Shown here: positions 24,298 to 33,344 of the stretch, one piece after another
Position numbering within the stretch: position 1 is the first letter of the stretch
Layout of the letters: the number at the start of each line of letters is the position of its first letter
DNA from: Thermoanaerobacterium xylanolyticum LX-11
GTDB taxonomy: Bacteria; Bacillota; Thermoanaerobacteria; Thermoanaerobacterales; Thermoanaerobacteraceae
Assembly (NCBI RefSeq): GCF_000189775.2
Contig: NC_015555.1
Location: 817,001-881,000, forward strand
Length of the DNA: 64,000 bases
Direction of reading: 5' to 3'
Notes under the pieces: model-generated
Seen by the model: the letters and a program-made list of their open reading frames with translations, nothing else
The model's database searches: none
What the model was told of the DNA's origin: nothing
Position numbers and translations under genes: made by a program

Positions 24298-26952
24298 ATG
24301 GATTTCAAAAGTAACGAAAGCATAAAAAGAAGCGATAAAGTTTATAAAAAACTAAAGGAGTTGACGGAATCTTTAAACTTCAATGACTTTAACAGTCCTT
24401 TAGGATATGACGCTTTATATATAGGAAAGATACTAAACATCTCCAGAAGCAATACCAGCAGGGAACTTAACAAGCTATTAAAATCAGGAAAAGCGATAAA
24501 AATAAAAGGTAAGCCAGTTCTGTATTTAGATAGATTGTATTTTAAGGAAAAATTCAGTTACCGTTTTACAAAGTCTGTTTTTGAAGATAGAAAAGATTTT
24601 GTGAATACATTAACAAGCGCAGGAATACTGAACCGAGAATCATTTCAACTTAGTCAAAATAATCACAATAAATTTATTAATGCTAAAAAGATCAACAATA
24701 AATATTCTGAAAGCATACTTGATAATATCATCGGTGCCAAAAGCAGCTTAAAAGAACAAATTTCAAAAGCAAAAGCAGCCATATTGTATCCTCCAAATGG
24801 GCTTCATACGCTGATAATTGGCCCTACAGGGGTTGGGAAGTCCACATTTGCCGAAATGATGTACAAGTTTGGCGTAGAAGCTAAAGTTTTTAAAAGCAAT
24901 TCTCCTTTTGTAGTGTTTAATTGTGCTGACTATGCTCAAAATCCACAATTGCTTATGTCTCAATTATTCGGACATATTAAAGGTGCTTTTACTGGAGCAG
25001 ATAAAGAAAAAAGAGGCCTCATTGAAGAAGCTGATGGCGGTATATTGTTTTTAGACGAAATTCACCGCATGCCACCGGAAGGGCAGGAAATGCTATTCAC
25101 GCTTATTGACAATGGGAAATACAGACGACTTGGTGAGACTGAAAATGTTAGAAGTGTAAAAGTTCTGATTATTGCAGCAACAACTGAAAATCCTCATTCG
25201 GCTTTGCTTCACACTTTCTTAAGGCGTATTCCGATGGTAATTCAATTGCCAAGTCTTGACAAAAGAACGTTGATTGAGCGCTTTTTATTCATATATCAGT
25301 TCTTTTATGAGGAATACGAAAGACTAAATGTACCTATTAAATTAGAAAATGATGCGTTAAAAGCAATAATGCTTTATGATTGTCCAGGCAATATTGGACA
25401 ATTGAAAAGTGATATAAAGTTAATTTGTGCAAGAGCATTTTTGGATTATATAATTGAGGAAAAAGAGATGGTAGAGGTCTCGTTATCAACATTACCGCAA
25501 AATGCAAAAGAAGGCCTTTTGAAAATTCACAATTTGAGGGATGAGATTGTATTCAAGGAAATAAGCAATAATGGAGATATAGTATTTAGCAAAAACACCG
25601 TAGGCGTAAAAGATAAATTGAACATTAATTTTCTAAAAAGTTCCTACAGTGCAGATGATGATTTGTATGACTTCATAATGGATAACTGGGAAAAATTTAA
25701 CAGACAAGGGATGCCATCAGAGCACATAAGGGAAAACATAGAAAATCAAATACAATTGTACTATAAAAATTATCTATATCCAATAGAACAGAATACTGAC
25801 GGCGTAAACAGAAGTGTTTTGTTTAAGTTTGTTGATCCGTATATATTGACTGCTGTGGAATATGCTTTTAATGCCGTTCGTGAAAGCTTTGATGGAGTAA
25901 TAACTCAGAAAGCAATTTATCTATTGTCATTTCACATAAAAACAATGGTTGAGAGGCTTAAAGTAGGAATTGCCATTTCGCATCCTGATAGAGAAAGTAT
26001 AGCAAGAAGTTATAAATCCGCTTATAGTGCTGCAAATGTCATAAAAGAGAGGCTTGAAGAAAAATTGAATATGGACATTCCTGAAGATGAGACAGCTTTT
26101 ATAGCGATGTTTTTGCAGGCGTTGCAGTATGGAAAGAATAGCAGCAAGATTGGTATATTAGTTATGGCACATGGAAATAGCACTGCCAGCAGTATTGCGG
26201 AAGTAACCAATAGACTTCTTGGCACTGATCATGTAAAGGCTTTGGATATGCCGTTGGAAGAAAAACCGGAGGTGACTCTTAATAAAGCTATCAATATGAT
26301 AAAAGAGATTGATCAAGGTAAAGGTGTACTGATTCTTGTAGATATGGGGCTTCTTAGGACTTTTTCTGACATTATTACCGAAAAAACCGGTATAAAAACC
26401 AGGACTATTGAAATGGTCAGTACTCCATTAGTGCTTGAAGCTACAAGAAAGGCTTTGACTCCAGATATGGATATAGACAAGCTTGTAGATGAGATAATAT
26501 CTTTGCATCCATTGTTAAGTGGTGATGGCGACGCAAGCAATATTACATCTGGTACCAACAATATTTCGTTTTACGAGAAAAATTTAAAAGACCTTTTAGC
26601 CCAGGCATTGAATTTTTTAAATCCTGATAAGGTTTATCCTGTATTAAAAGGAATTTTAAATGATATTCTCAATGAGAAGGATAAAAAAGTAGAGGACGAG
26701 ATTTGGATAAAATTTTTATTTCACTGTGCTTGTTTGATAGAGAGGGGTATTAGAAAGGATTATTTGCCAAATAACGATTTAGATGTGATAAAAAGCCGCA
26801 AAAATGGTTCATTTCAATTGATAAAGAAGCATTTTGAGGCTGTGGAGAATCTCTTTGGAATAGAGATTCCAGATAGTGAGTATGCATATGTGGCTGAGAT
26901 GATTGACACATATATTGACACACTTGAACTTAGGAACATGACACACATTTAA
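24298..26952 (+). CDS. LevR/ManR-type sigma-54 activator with PTS regulatory domains
   Basis: 884-aa transcription activator. In order: N-terminal winged HTH (about 1-75; ISRSNTSRELNKLL), AAA+ sigma-54 interaction domain with Walker A GPTGVGKS (about 176), GAFTGA loop (about 229) and GGILFLDEIH Walker B (about 247), PRD1 (about 505-610), an EIIA(Man)-like domain with phosphorylatable His in VMAHGNS (about 624), and a C-terminal PRD2 region. Activity of such proteins is set by PTS phosphorylation. It probably activates the PTS operon 3' to it and the dehydrogenase 5' to it. AAAGGAG lies 11 bases before the ATG. Confidence 0.94.
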   Translation: MDFKSNESIKRSDKVYKKLKELTESLNFNDFNSPLGYDALYIGKILNISRSNTSRELNKLLKSGKAIKIKGKPVLYLDRLYFKEKFSYRFTKSVFEDRKDFVNTLTSAGILNRESFQLSQNNHNKFINAKKINNKYSESILDNIIGAKSSLKEQISKAKAAILYPPNGLHTLIIGPTGVGKSTFAEMMYKFGVEAKVFKSNSPFVVFNCADYAQNPQLLMSQLFGHIKGAFTGADKEKRGLIEEADGGILFLDEIHRMPPEGQEMLFTLIDNGKYRRLGETENVRSVKVLIIAATTENPHSALLHTFLRRIPMVIQLPSLDKRTLIERFLFIYQFFYEEYERLNVPIKLENDALKAIMLYDCPGNIGQLKSDIKLICARAFLDYIIEEKEMVEVSLSTLPQNAKEGLLKIHNLRDEIVFKEISNNGDIVFSKNTVGVKDKLNINFLKSSYSADDDLYDFIMDNWEKFNRQGMPSEHIRENIENQIQLYYKNYLYPIEQNTDGVNRSVLFKFVDPYILTAVEYAFNAVRESFDGVITQKAIYLLSFHIKTMVERLKVGIAISHPDRESIARSYKSAYSAANVIKERLEEKLNMDIPEDETAFIAMFLQALQYGKNSSKIGILVMAHGNSTASSIAEVTNRLLGTDHVKALDMPLEEKPEVTLNKAINMIKEIDQGKGVLILVDMGLLRTFSDIITEKTGIKTRTIEMVSTPLVLEATRKALTPDMDIDKLVDEIISLHPLLSGDGDASNITSGTNNISFYEKNLKDLLAQALNFLNPDKVYPVLKGILNDILNEKDKKVEDEIWIKFLFHCACLIERGIRKDYLPNNDLDVIKSRKNGSFQLIKKHFEAVENLFGIEIPDSEYAYVAEMIDTYIDTLELRNMTHI

Positions 26953-26999
26953 TTGAATAAAAACATTTACATGAAGAAGTGTTTTCATGGCACACATTT
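26939..26999 (+). promoter_or_regulatory. Paired upstream activator sites, PTS operon promoter
   Basis: The distal TGACACACATTT (26939-26950) overlaps the last codons of the activator gene; the proximal CACACATTT is at 26991-26999. The offset is 49 bp, as upstream of the dehydrogenase gene. The proximal copy again forms an imperfect inverted repeat with GTGTTTT (26979). The proximal site lies about 11 bp (one helical turn) further from the -12 box than in the other promoter. Confidence 0.65.
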
Positions 27000-27054
27000 T
27001 GAAAATGATGTTTTTTTCTCCTAAGAGACATTCATTTGCAGATAGGTCATTTTC

Positions 27055-27072
27055 ATGGCATGATTTTTGCAT
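27055..27072 (+). promoter_or_regulatory. Sigma-54 (-24/-12) promoter of the mannose-family PTS operon
   Basis: ATGGCATGATTTTTGCAT has the GG at 27057-27058 and the GC at 27069-27070 with 10 bp between, a canonical -24/-12 element, about 50 bp upstream of the IIA start. Confidence 0.85.
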
Positions 27073-27121
27073 TATAGAATTTATGAAAGATAAAACATCG
27101 CATTTTGAAAGGATGATGATC

Positions 27122-27523
27122 TTGATAGGGATATTGGTTGTAACACACGGTGAGTTTGGTAAGGAATTATTAAAAAGTGCTGAGTTAATATTGGGAAAAC
27201 AAGAAAAAGTTATGTGTTTGGGATTAAATGAAGGTGATGATGTTTTAAAACTAAAAGATAAAGTAAGGCAAGGCATCATTGATCTTGATGAAGGAGAAGG
27301 TGTGTTGGTCTTGACAGATATGTTTGGGGGAAGTCCTTTTAATGTGACATCAGCTAACTTAAAGGAATTGACCTTTAATTATTTGACAGGAGTAAATTTA
27401 CCTATGCTTATTGAAGCATTATCGTCAAGGCATAGCTATGATGTTGATACATTAGCTGATATGTGTTATAAGTCGGGAATTGAAGGGATTAGAAACATGA
27501 ATAAAGAAATACTCAACAAGTAA
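27122..27523 (+). CDS. PTS mannose/fructose/sorbose family IIA component
   Basis: 133-aa EIIA(Man) domain protein. The N-terminal IGILVVTHGEFG carries the phosphorylated His (residue 9), and VLVLTDMFGGSPFN is the family core motif. It relays phosphate from HPr to the IIB subunit. A TTG at 27122 is chosen (GAAAGGA about 9 bases upstream, matching the usual family start); ATGs at 27113 and 27116 overlap the RBS. First gene of the sigma-54 operon IIA-IIC-IID-IIB. Confidence 0.93.
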   Translation: MIGILVVTHGEFGKELLKSAELILGKQEKVMCLGLNEGDDVLKLKDKVRQGIIDLDEGEGVLVLTDMFGGSPFNVTSANLKELTFNYLTGVNLPMLIEALSSRHSYDVDTLADMCYKSGIEGIRNMNKEILNK

Positions 27524-27603
27524 ATTTATACACTGCAATAAAGATGGCTCTTTAAAGAGTTATCTTTATATATAAAAACTTAATAAAAAAAGGAGGACTT
27601 TAT

Positions 27604-28383
27604 ATGCATGTAAGTATTAGTGCATCACAAGCTGCAATCATTGCTTTATGGGTGGCTATAGTCGAGGCACGTGCTCTTGGTTATTCAACATTGATGCTTC
27701 GCTTCACGCCTTTGATGACAGGTCTTGTAGTAGGTATCGTCATGCACAATGTACCGGAAGCAATGGTAGTCACTGCTGCCATACAGTTAATCTACATGGG
27801 GTTAATCGCACCTGGTGGAACATTGCCAAGTGAGCCAGCAGTTGCGGCTTCTATAGCAGTTCCGGTTGCGGTTATGGCACATCTTGATCCATCAGCAGCA
27901 ATTGCAATCGCAGTGCCTGTAGGACTATTAGGGTCATACTTGTATTCATTCAGATTCCTTTTGAATACGTTTGTATTACGACTTACGGATAAGTATGCGG
28001 AAGAATTAAACGATAGAGGCTTGACATTGACAATAATTGTTTTGCCTATTTTAGTGAGTCTTGTGTTGTTCTTCCCAGCTATATTTATAGCGCTTTACAA
28101 AGGAACTCCATTGATAGCAGCGTTGATAAAAACAGTCACAGCCGGCAAGCTATTCCATGTTTTGACGGTGATAGGAGGAGGACTACCTGCGTTAGGAATT
28201 GCATTGACACTAACAGTCATAGGCAAGAGAAAATTTGTCGTATTTTTCCTCTTAGCATACTTTATGGCTGTCATACTAAAATCATTAAATGTAAATACTG
28301 TAACGTACGCTGTCTTAGGAGGAATAATGGCATATCTCTACGTTATGTTTACAAGCAAAGAAGCAGATAGCCAACAAATTTGA
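27604..28383 (+). CDS. PTS mannose/fructose/sorbose family IIC component
   Basis: 259-aa polytopic membrane permease subunit of the mannose-family PTS. Conserved segments: LWVAIVEARALGYSTLML at the N-terminus, PEAMVVTAAIQLIYMGLIAP and GGTLPSEPAVAASIAV. It forms the sugar channel with IID. AAAGGAGG precedes the ATG. The family transports hexoses, hexosamines or sorbose; specificity cannot be read from sequence. Confidence 0.94.
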   Translation: MHVSISASQAAIIALWVAIVEARALGYSTLMLRFTPLMTGLVVGIVMHNVPEAMVVTAAIQLIYMGLIAPGGTLPSEPAVAASIAVPVAVMAHLDPSAAIAIAVPVGLLGSYLYSFRFLLNTFVLRLTDKYAEELNDRGLTLTIIVLPILVSLVLFFPAIFIALYKGTPLIAALIKTVTAGKLFHVLTVIGGGLPALGIALTLTVIGKRKFVVFFLLAYFMAVILKSLNVNTVTYAVLGGIMAYLYVMFTSKEADSQQI

Positions 28384-28397
28384 AGGAGGTAAGTGGC

Positions 28398-29282
28398 ATG
28401 GAAGATGTAAAAGCGAAGAACAGTGTAAATTCGTCAGAAATTGATGACAGCAGCAAAAAAATCACAAGAAAAGATTTGCTTTTAGGATGGTTTAGATGGT
28501 GGTACGCCAATGAAATACCTCATACATTTGATAGAATGTTGGCACCCTCACTTTTGTTTGGGTTAATGCCTATTTTAAGGAAAATATACAAAAAGAATGA
28601 GGATCTTAAAGAAGCGTATAAAAGGCATCTTTTGTTTTACAATACGCAAGCAGTATGGGGCGGTGGCACAATACTTGGAATAACGGCATCATTGGAGGAG
28701 GAAAGGGCTAAAAAGCTAAATGAAGGCAAAATCGATGAAGCAGTTGATCCAGAGATCATAAATAGTACGAAAGTTGGATTGATGGGACCTTTGGCGGGCA
28801 TAGGCGACGCAATAGATTCAGGTACGGTGCAGTATATTTTGATAGGCATATTCCTACCGTGGGCAAAAGCTGGCAGTGCATTGGGAGCTCTTCTTCCTTG
28901 GATATTGTTTGTTGCACTGACATTCACATATGGATATTATTTTACTGAATTGGGATACAGGCTTGGACGTTCTGCAGTCGTTGAAATTGTAAGCGGTGCA
29001 AGAATTAGAAAAATCATTGATGGATTATCTGTTTTAGGTACTTTTATGATGGGAATTTTGGCGGCTTCTTATGTGACAGTAAATACATCGTTAAAATGGA
29101 CTTTGTCAGGAAAACAATTCGTCTTACAAGATATTTTAGACAAAGTATTACCTGGGTTGTTACCACTACTGACAGTTATGCTTGTATACTGGTATTTCTC
29201 AAGAAAAGGTTTAAAAATAGTGAAAGTGCTTTTGTGGCTAATAGTCATATTTGCGGTTTTAGGCTTTACAGGACTTTTATAA
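28398..29282 (+). CDS. PTS mannose/fructose/sorbose family IID component
   Basis: 294-aa IID membrane subunit. A hydrophilic N-terminus (about 20 residues, charged) precedes DLLLGWFRWWYANEIPHTFD. GLMGPLAGIGDAIDSGTVQY is the IID signature, and several C-terminal membrane helices follow. The ATG at 28398 sits behind GGAGGT, 15 bp after the IIC stop. It works with IIC as the sugar channel. Confidence 0.94.
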   Translation: MEDVKAKNSVNSSEIDDSSKKITRKDLLLGWFRWWYANEIPHTFDRMLAPSLLFGLMPILRKIYKKNEDLKEAYKRHLLFYNTQAVWGGGTILGITASLEEERAKKLNEGKIDEAVDPEIINSTKVGLMGPLAGIGDAIDSGTVQYILIGIFLPWAKAGSALGALLPWILFVALTFTYGYYFTELGYRLGRSAVVEIVSGARIRKIIDGLSVLGTFMMGILAASYVTVNTSLKWTLSGKQFVLQDILDKVLPGLLPLLTVMLVYWYFSRKGLKIVKVLLWLIVIFAVLGFTGLL

Positions 29283-29289
29283 TATTCAT

Positions 29290-29329
29290 GGTTTAGCTTA
29301 ATTGCCTTTAAAGGTGATTTAGCTAAACC
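29290..29329 (+). other. Intra-operon stem-loop between IID and IIB genes
   Basis: GGTTTAGCT (29290-29298) pairs perfectly with AGCTAAACC (29321-29329), with an inner CTTTAAAG mini-palindrome in the loop. There is no good U tract, so it is more likely an RNA processing or stability element than a full terminator; it could set IIB dosage. Confidence 0.55.
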
Positions 29330-29361
29330 TCTATTTTAAATAATGAGAAAGGATGATCATT

Positions 29362-29865
29362 ATGGGAGAAATCATTTTTGCCAGAATAGATGATAGACTT
29401 ATACATGGTCAAGTTATGACAAAATGGGTAAAAGGGTATAATTGCAACTCAATATTCGTCATTGATGACCAATTAGCAAAGGATGAATTCATGAAAAATA
29501 TTTACATCATGTCTGCATCTACTGCTAATATTACATTGAAGATATTGACCGTCGATGATTCAATAAAATTGTGGGAAAAAGATCATTACGACGGATTTAA
29601 AGTTATATTATTGTTTAAAAATATAAAAACAGTCAAAGACACCATTGAAAAAGGACTGCCTATAAAGAAGCTAAACATTGGCGGTATAGCAAAAAGCGTC
29701 GACAGGAAATTCATAATACCGACTGTAAGTCTTAACAAAGAAGAGACGGAATCACTTTTAAAACTTGAAGAAAATTATGGTGTGGAAATATTTTTCCAGA
29801 CAGTACCTGAAAGCAAGAGAGTTGGACTTGATGCAGCACTTGGCGTCTTTAACATTAAAAGATAA
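29362..29865 (+). CDS. PTS mannose/fructose/sorbose family IIB component
   Basis: 167-aa cytosolic IIB subunit. RIDDRLIHGQVMTKW carries the phosphorylated His (residue 15) and the family signature. It transfers phosphate from IIA to the incoming sugar. The ATG at 29362 follows GAAAGGAT. The gene order A-C-D-B differs from the Bacillus lev operon (A-B-C-D). No dedicated catabolic enzyme lies in the operon itself. Confidence 0.94.
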   Translation: MGEIIFARIDDRLIHGQVMTKWVKGYNCNSIFVIDDQLAKDEFMKNIYIMSASTANITLKILTVDDSIKLWEKDHYDGFKVILLFKNIKTVKDTIEKGLPIKKLNIGGIAKSVDRKFIIPTVSLNKEETESLLKLEENYGVEIFFQTVPESKRVGLDAALGVFNIKR

Positions 29866-29890
29866 TTTTGTTTTTTCCAGCAATCTACTA

Positions 29891-29919
29891 TTGCAATGAA
29901 AAGCATTTAGGTATATACT
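29891..29919 (+). promoter_or_regulatory. Sigma-A promoter of 6S RNA
   Basis: TTGCAA (29891-29896), a 17-bp spacer and TATACT (29914-29919) give a predicted start near 29926, where the 6S-like sequence begins. Confidence 0.7.
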
Positions 29920-29925
29920 GTAATC

Positions 29926-30116
29926 AACAAGATGGTCCTGAGGAGTTTAGTTACGGTGAATTTGTTTTCAACCAACACCATGACAACGGGAATTTGGGTT
30001 CAATTACGTATGAAAAGCCCACGTTTTAAGGGACTTCAGAAGTAATTGACAGGATACCCACTTTAGAAGCGGGCTTGAAAACATAGCCGAACGGCTTCGC
30101 GGGATAGATTGGATGT
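29926..30116 (+). ncRNA. ssrS: 6S RNA
   Basis: About 190 nt between a sigma-A promoter and a strong terminator, with no coding potential. The 5' part (GGTCCTGAGGAGTTTAGTTA ... GAATTTGTTTTCAACC) strongly resembles the start of Bacillus 6S-1 RNA. TCCTG near the 5' end can pair with CGGGA near the 3' end to close the long rod with a central bubble. 6S RNA binds sigma-A holoenzyme and down-regulates it in stationary phase. Ends are approximate. Confidence 0.78.
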
Positions 30117-30120
30117 AAAA

Positions 30121-30144
30121 AAACCGGCAATTGCCGGTTTTTTT
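30121..30144 (+). terminator. Intrinsic terminator of 6S RNA
   Basis: The palindrome ACCGGCAATTGCCGGT is followed by TTTTTTT, with A residues before it. Confidence 0.9.
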
Positions 30145-30200
30145 ATACACAGATTTAAAAATCTCTTCATTTGTATTATAATTTATGGTGAGGTGATTTT

Positions 30201-31844
30201 ATGAATCTAAATGTAGAAGGTGCTGTCTGTACTTTTCCAGATCATGTGACGCTGGAAGAAATATCAGAGCAGTTTAAAGACAACCATAAGTATAGGATAG
30301 TTGCAGCAAAAGTGGATAATCTCATGGTTGATTTGTCTACAAAGATAGACAGGGACTGTGAGATACAATTTGTCGATATGTCAACAGAAGAAGGGATGAT
30401 GGTATATAGAAGAAGCCTTACGTTTGTTTTGATTAAAGCAGTTAAAGATATTTTGCCGACTTCAAAGGTTACAATTGAGCACTCTTTAGGTAAAGGTTTG
30501 TACTGCGAAATTCATGGTTCTACTGTGAACAATAAAATTGTGCATGATATAAAGCGTAGGATGAGAGAGATAATCGACGCAGATTATCCGATAATAAAAA
30601 AGTATTTAGACAAAGAAAGTGCTGTAAATCTATTTTCGAAAGAAGGCTTAGAAGAAAAAGTAAGTCTTTTTAAATACAGCGATAAAGCAAAAATTCCTGT
30701 TTACTTTTGCGAAGATGTTGTAGATTTTTTCTACAGCCCATGTGTTCCATCTACAGGATATTTAAAGCTGTTTGATCTTATACTCTATTTTCCAGGAGTA
30801 ATACTTTTATTTCCTGAACCAAAAAGTCCAGATGTGCTTCCTGTATTTGAAGATGTTCCTAAATTGGCATCTGTATTTAAAGAAGCTGAGGAATGGGCAA
30901 ATATACTTAATATAGGATATGTAGCGTCTTTAAATGATATGATTAAAAGCGGAAATGGTAGAGAGCTTGTCTTAATATCGGAAGCGCTTCATGAAAAGAA
31001 GATTGCCACTATAGCAGATCACATATATCAAAATAAAATGATAAAGTTGGTCCTTATTGCTGGTCCTTCATCATCTGGTAAGACGTCATTTGTCCACAGA
31101 TTAAGTGTTCAGCTTAGAGTAAATGGATTAAAACCGCTGCCAATATCACTTGACAATTATTTTTTGCCAAGAGAATTGACGCCAAAAGACGAATTTGGCA
31201 ACTACAATTTTGAAACGATCGATGCTTTAGATTTAGAGCTTTTTAATGATCACATAATAAAGCTTATGCAAGGTGAAGAAGTAGAGCTTCCGATTTTCAA
31301 TTTCAAAAAAGGAGAAAGAGAAAAAGCAGGGAGAAAGGCTAAACTTGACAGAAATCAGATAATTCTTGTAGAAGGAATACACGGTTTAAACGAAAAGCTC
31401 ACAAAGGATATACCAAAAGACAGCAAGTACAGGATATACATAAGCGCTTTGACACAGTTAAACCTTGATGAACACAACAGAATATCTACTACCGAGACTC
31501 GACTTTTAAGAAGGATTGTGAGAGATAATCAGTTTCGTTCCAGCGATGCCGAGGAGACAATTCTTATGTGGCCTTCCGTAAGAAAAGGTGAGGAAAACTA
31601 TATTTTCCCGTACCAAGAAGATGCAGATATCATGTTTAATTCTTCGCTTCCATATGAACTGCCTGTTATAAAGAAATACGCTGAACCACTTTTAAAAGAA
31701 ATAAATAAAGATAGCAAGGCTTTTTCAATTGCACAGGAGCTTTTAGAGATATTGAGTTACTTTGTAAATTTAGAAGATGAATCTCCCATACCTCCAAATT
31801 CTTTGATGAAAGAATTCATTGGAGGAAGTTGTTTGGATGTGTAA
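30201..31844 (+). CDS. TGS-containing uridine kinase-like (nucleoside kinase) protein
   Basis: 547-aa protein with an N-terminal TGS-like domain and ThrRS second-additional-domain-like region (about 1-220), then a P-loop kinase of the uridine kinase/phosphoribulokinase family. Walker A AGPSSSGKTSF is near residue 288, DNYFLPRELTPKDEFG follows, and the lid region has RLLRRIVRDNQFR. Proteins of this architecture in Clostridia and Thermotoga are annotated as nucleoside kinases; the role of the tRNA-synthetase-like half is unclear. It is monocistronic by position, starting at 30201 behind GAGGTGA. Confidence 0.88.
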   Translation: MNLNVEGAVCTFPDHVTLEEISEQFKDNHKYRIVAAKVDNLMVDLSTKIDRDCEIQFVDMSTEEGMMVYRRSLTFVLIKAVKDILPTSKVTIEHSLGKGLYCEIHGSTVNNKIVHDIKRRMREIIDADYPIIKKYLDKESAVNLFSKEGLEEKVSLFKYSDKAKIPVYFCEDVVDFFYSPCVPSTGYLKLFDLILYFPGVILLFPEPKSPDVLPVFEDVPKLASVFKEAEEWANILNIGYVASLNDMIKSGNGRELVLISEALHEKKIATIADHIYQNKMIKLVLIAGPSSSGKTSFVHRLSVQLRVNGLKPLPISLDNYFLPRELTPKDEFGNYNFETIDALDLELFNDHIIKLMQGEEVELPIFNFKKGEREKAGRKAKLDRNQIILVEGIHGLNEKLTKDIPKDSKYRIYISALTQLNLDEHNRISTTETRLLRRIVRDNQFRSSDAEETILMWPSVRKGEENYIFPYQEDADIMFNSSLPYELPVIKKYAEPLLKEINKDSKAFSIAQELLEILSYFVNLEDESPIPPNSLMKEFIGGSCLDV

Positions 31845-31954
31845 AAAGTTCTAAAAAGGTATTGAATTAATATATTATTAGTGCTAATATTTTTTTAAGA
31901 AGAATTTTGGTCTTTTTGGTATTTTTAAATTTATTGGTATAAGGAGGGGATGTT

Positions 31955-33295
31955 ATGAACATAATCGATCCTGTTGTTGGAGCTCTTATCAATTACATCG
32001 ACAAAGATCCAGAGAAAAACCTTCAAGCAATGGCCAATCTAATGTCAAAAATAGCGGTATTGCCGAATCACAGACAGCAAATAGAAAGTGTAAAATCGTT
32101 TTTAGACGACAAGGACAGCAACTGGTATAAGTTTACAGTAAAAGGGATAAAAAACATTGACAAGAACATCTTAAAGACGCTCATGATAAACTTCCTTGTA
32201 AACGCAAGCCTTAAAGGTATTCCGAAACAGCAAGAGTGGGAACAAAAATTAGATGCCAATGTTCCGTGGGCGATACTTATGGATCCCACTGAAGCATGCA
32301 ATCTAAATTGTGTAGGCTGTTGGGCAGGAAAGTACAATCCACACAATCTATCATTTGAAACTATGGATAGAATATGCAAAGAGGCAGAAGAACTGGGAGT
32401 TTACTTTATAGTTCTATCTGGCGGTGAGCCGACCGTCAGGATGAAAGACATAATAAAGCTTGCTGAAAATCATAAGAATCAAGTATTTCATCTCTTTACA
32501 AATGGTACGCTTATAGATGAAGACATGATAAAAGAAGTAAAAAGAGTGGGAAATATAACATTTGCAGTAAGCATTAACGGCTTAAAAGACAAAAATGATG
32601 AGATAAGAGGCAAAGGCACTTTCGATAAAGTGATGAAAGCCATGGATCTTATGAGAGAAAATGGGGTATTATTCGGTTACTCTGCTACATACACTAAAAC
32701 TAATATTGAAGAAATATTCAGTGATGAGTTTGTAGATATGATGATAGACAAAGGTGCTTACTTTGCATGGTACTTTACTTACATTCCTGTTGGAAAAGAT
32801 CCTGATGTAAAATTCATGGTATCGCCTGAACAAAGAAAATACGCTTATGAAAGGATAAACTATATAAGAGCTACGAAAGAGCTGTTTGCAATCGACTTTT
32901 GGAATGACGGAGAATTTAGTGGGGGATGCATAGCAGGAGGCAAGAGGTATCTCCATATAAATGCAGCAGGCGATGTTGAGCCATGTGCTTTCATCCATTA
33001 TGCTAATGTCAACATAAATGACGTAAGTCTGAAGGAAGCCCTTATGTCTCCTATTATGAAAGCTTACAGAAAGAGGATGCCGTTTAATCAAAATCATTTG
33101 AGGCCATGTCCACTTATAGACAACCCAGAAGAGCTTTTAAATATAGTGAGAGAATCCAACGCAAGGCACACGGAAAACAGCGATGCATCACATATTGAAA
33201 ATTTGTACAGTGATTTAAAGGAAGTTGCAGAAAGATGGGGAGAAGTAGCGGATGATATCTGGAATTCAAAGACATCTACCGAAAAAGAAGCTTGA
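31955..33295 (+). CDS. Radical SAM protein with N-terminal extension and Cys-containing C-terminal domain
   Basis: 446-aa radical SAM enzyme. A helical N-terminal domain (about 1-100) precedes the cluster motif CNLNCVGC near residue 116; SGGEPTVR is the SAM-binding GGEP motif. C-terminal Cys (GGCIAGGKRYLHINAAGDVE then PCAFIHYA, RPCPLI) suggest a SPASM/twitch-like auxiliary cluster. The family is uncharacterised to me. A possible link to membrane-spanning lipid synthesis is raised in the findings. It lies 50 bp upstream of an HTH regulator gene, suggesting a small regulatory unit. AAGGAGG precedes the ATG. Confidence 0.88.
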   Translation: MNIIDPVVGALINYIDKDPEKNLQAMANLMSKIAVLPNHRQQIESVKSFLDDKDSNWYKFTVKGIKNIDKNILKTLMINFLVNASLKGIPKQQEWEQKLDANVPWAILMDPTEACNLNCVGCWAGKYNPHNLSFETMDRICKEAEELGVYFIVLSGGEPTVRMKDIIKLAENHKNQVFHLFTNGTLIDEDMIKEVKRVGNITFAVSINGLKDKNDEIRGKGTFDKVMKAMDLMRENGVLFGYSATYTKTNIEEIFSDEFVDMMIDKGAYFAWYFTYIPVGKDPDVKFMVSPEQRKYAYERINYIRATKELFAIDFWNDGEFSGGCIAGGKRYLHINAAGDVEPCAFIHYANVNINDVSLKEALMSPIMKAYRKRMPFNQNHLRPCPLIDNPEELLNIVRESNARHTENSDASHIENLYSDLKEVAERWGEVADDIWNSKTSTEKEA

Positions 33296-33344
33296 CTGCA
33301 AAGGCAAAATACCCTATTATAAGTAAGAGAAATGGGGTGTTTGT

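Noticed and set aside
26904-26950. Array of three TGACACA repeats at the end of the activator gene
   Set aside because: The first two encode DTYIDT-type residues in frame and have irregular spacing (12 and 23 bp); only the last has a match at the other promoter.
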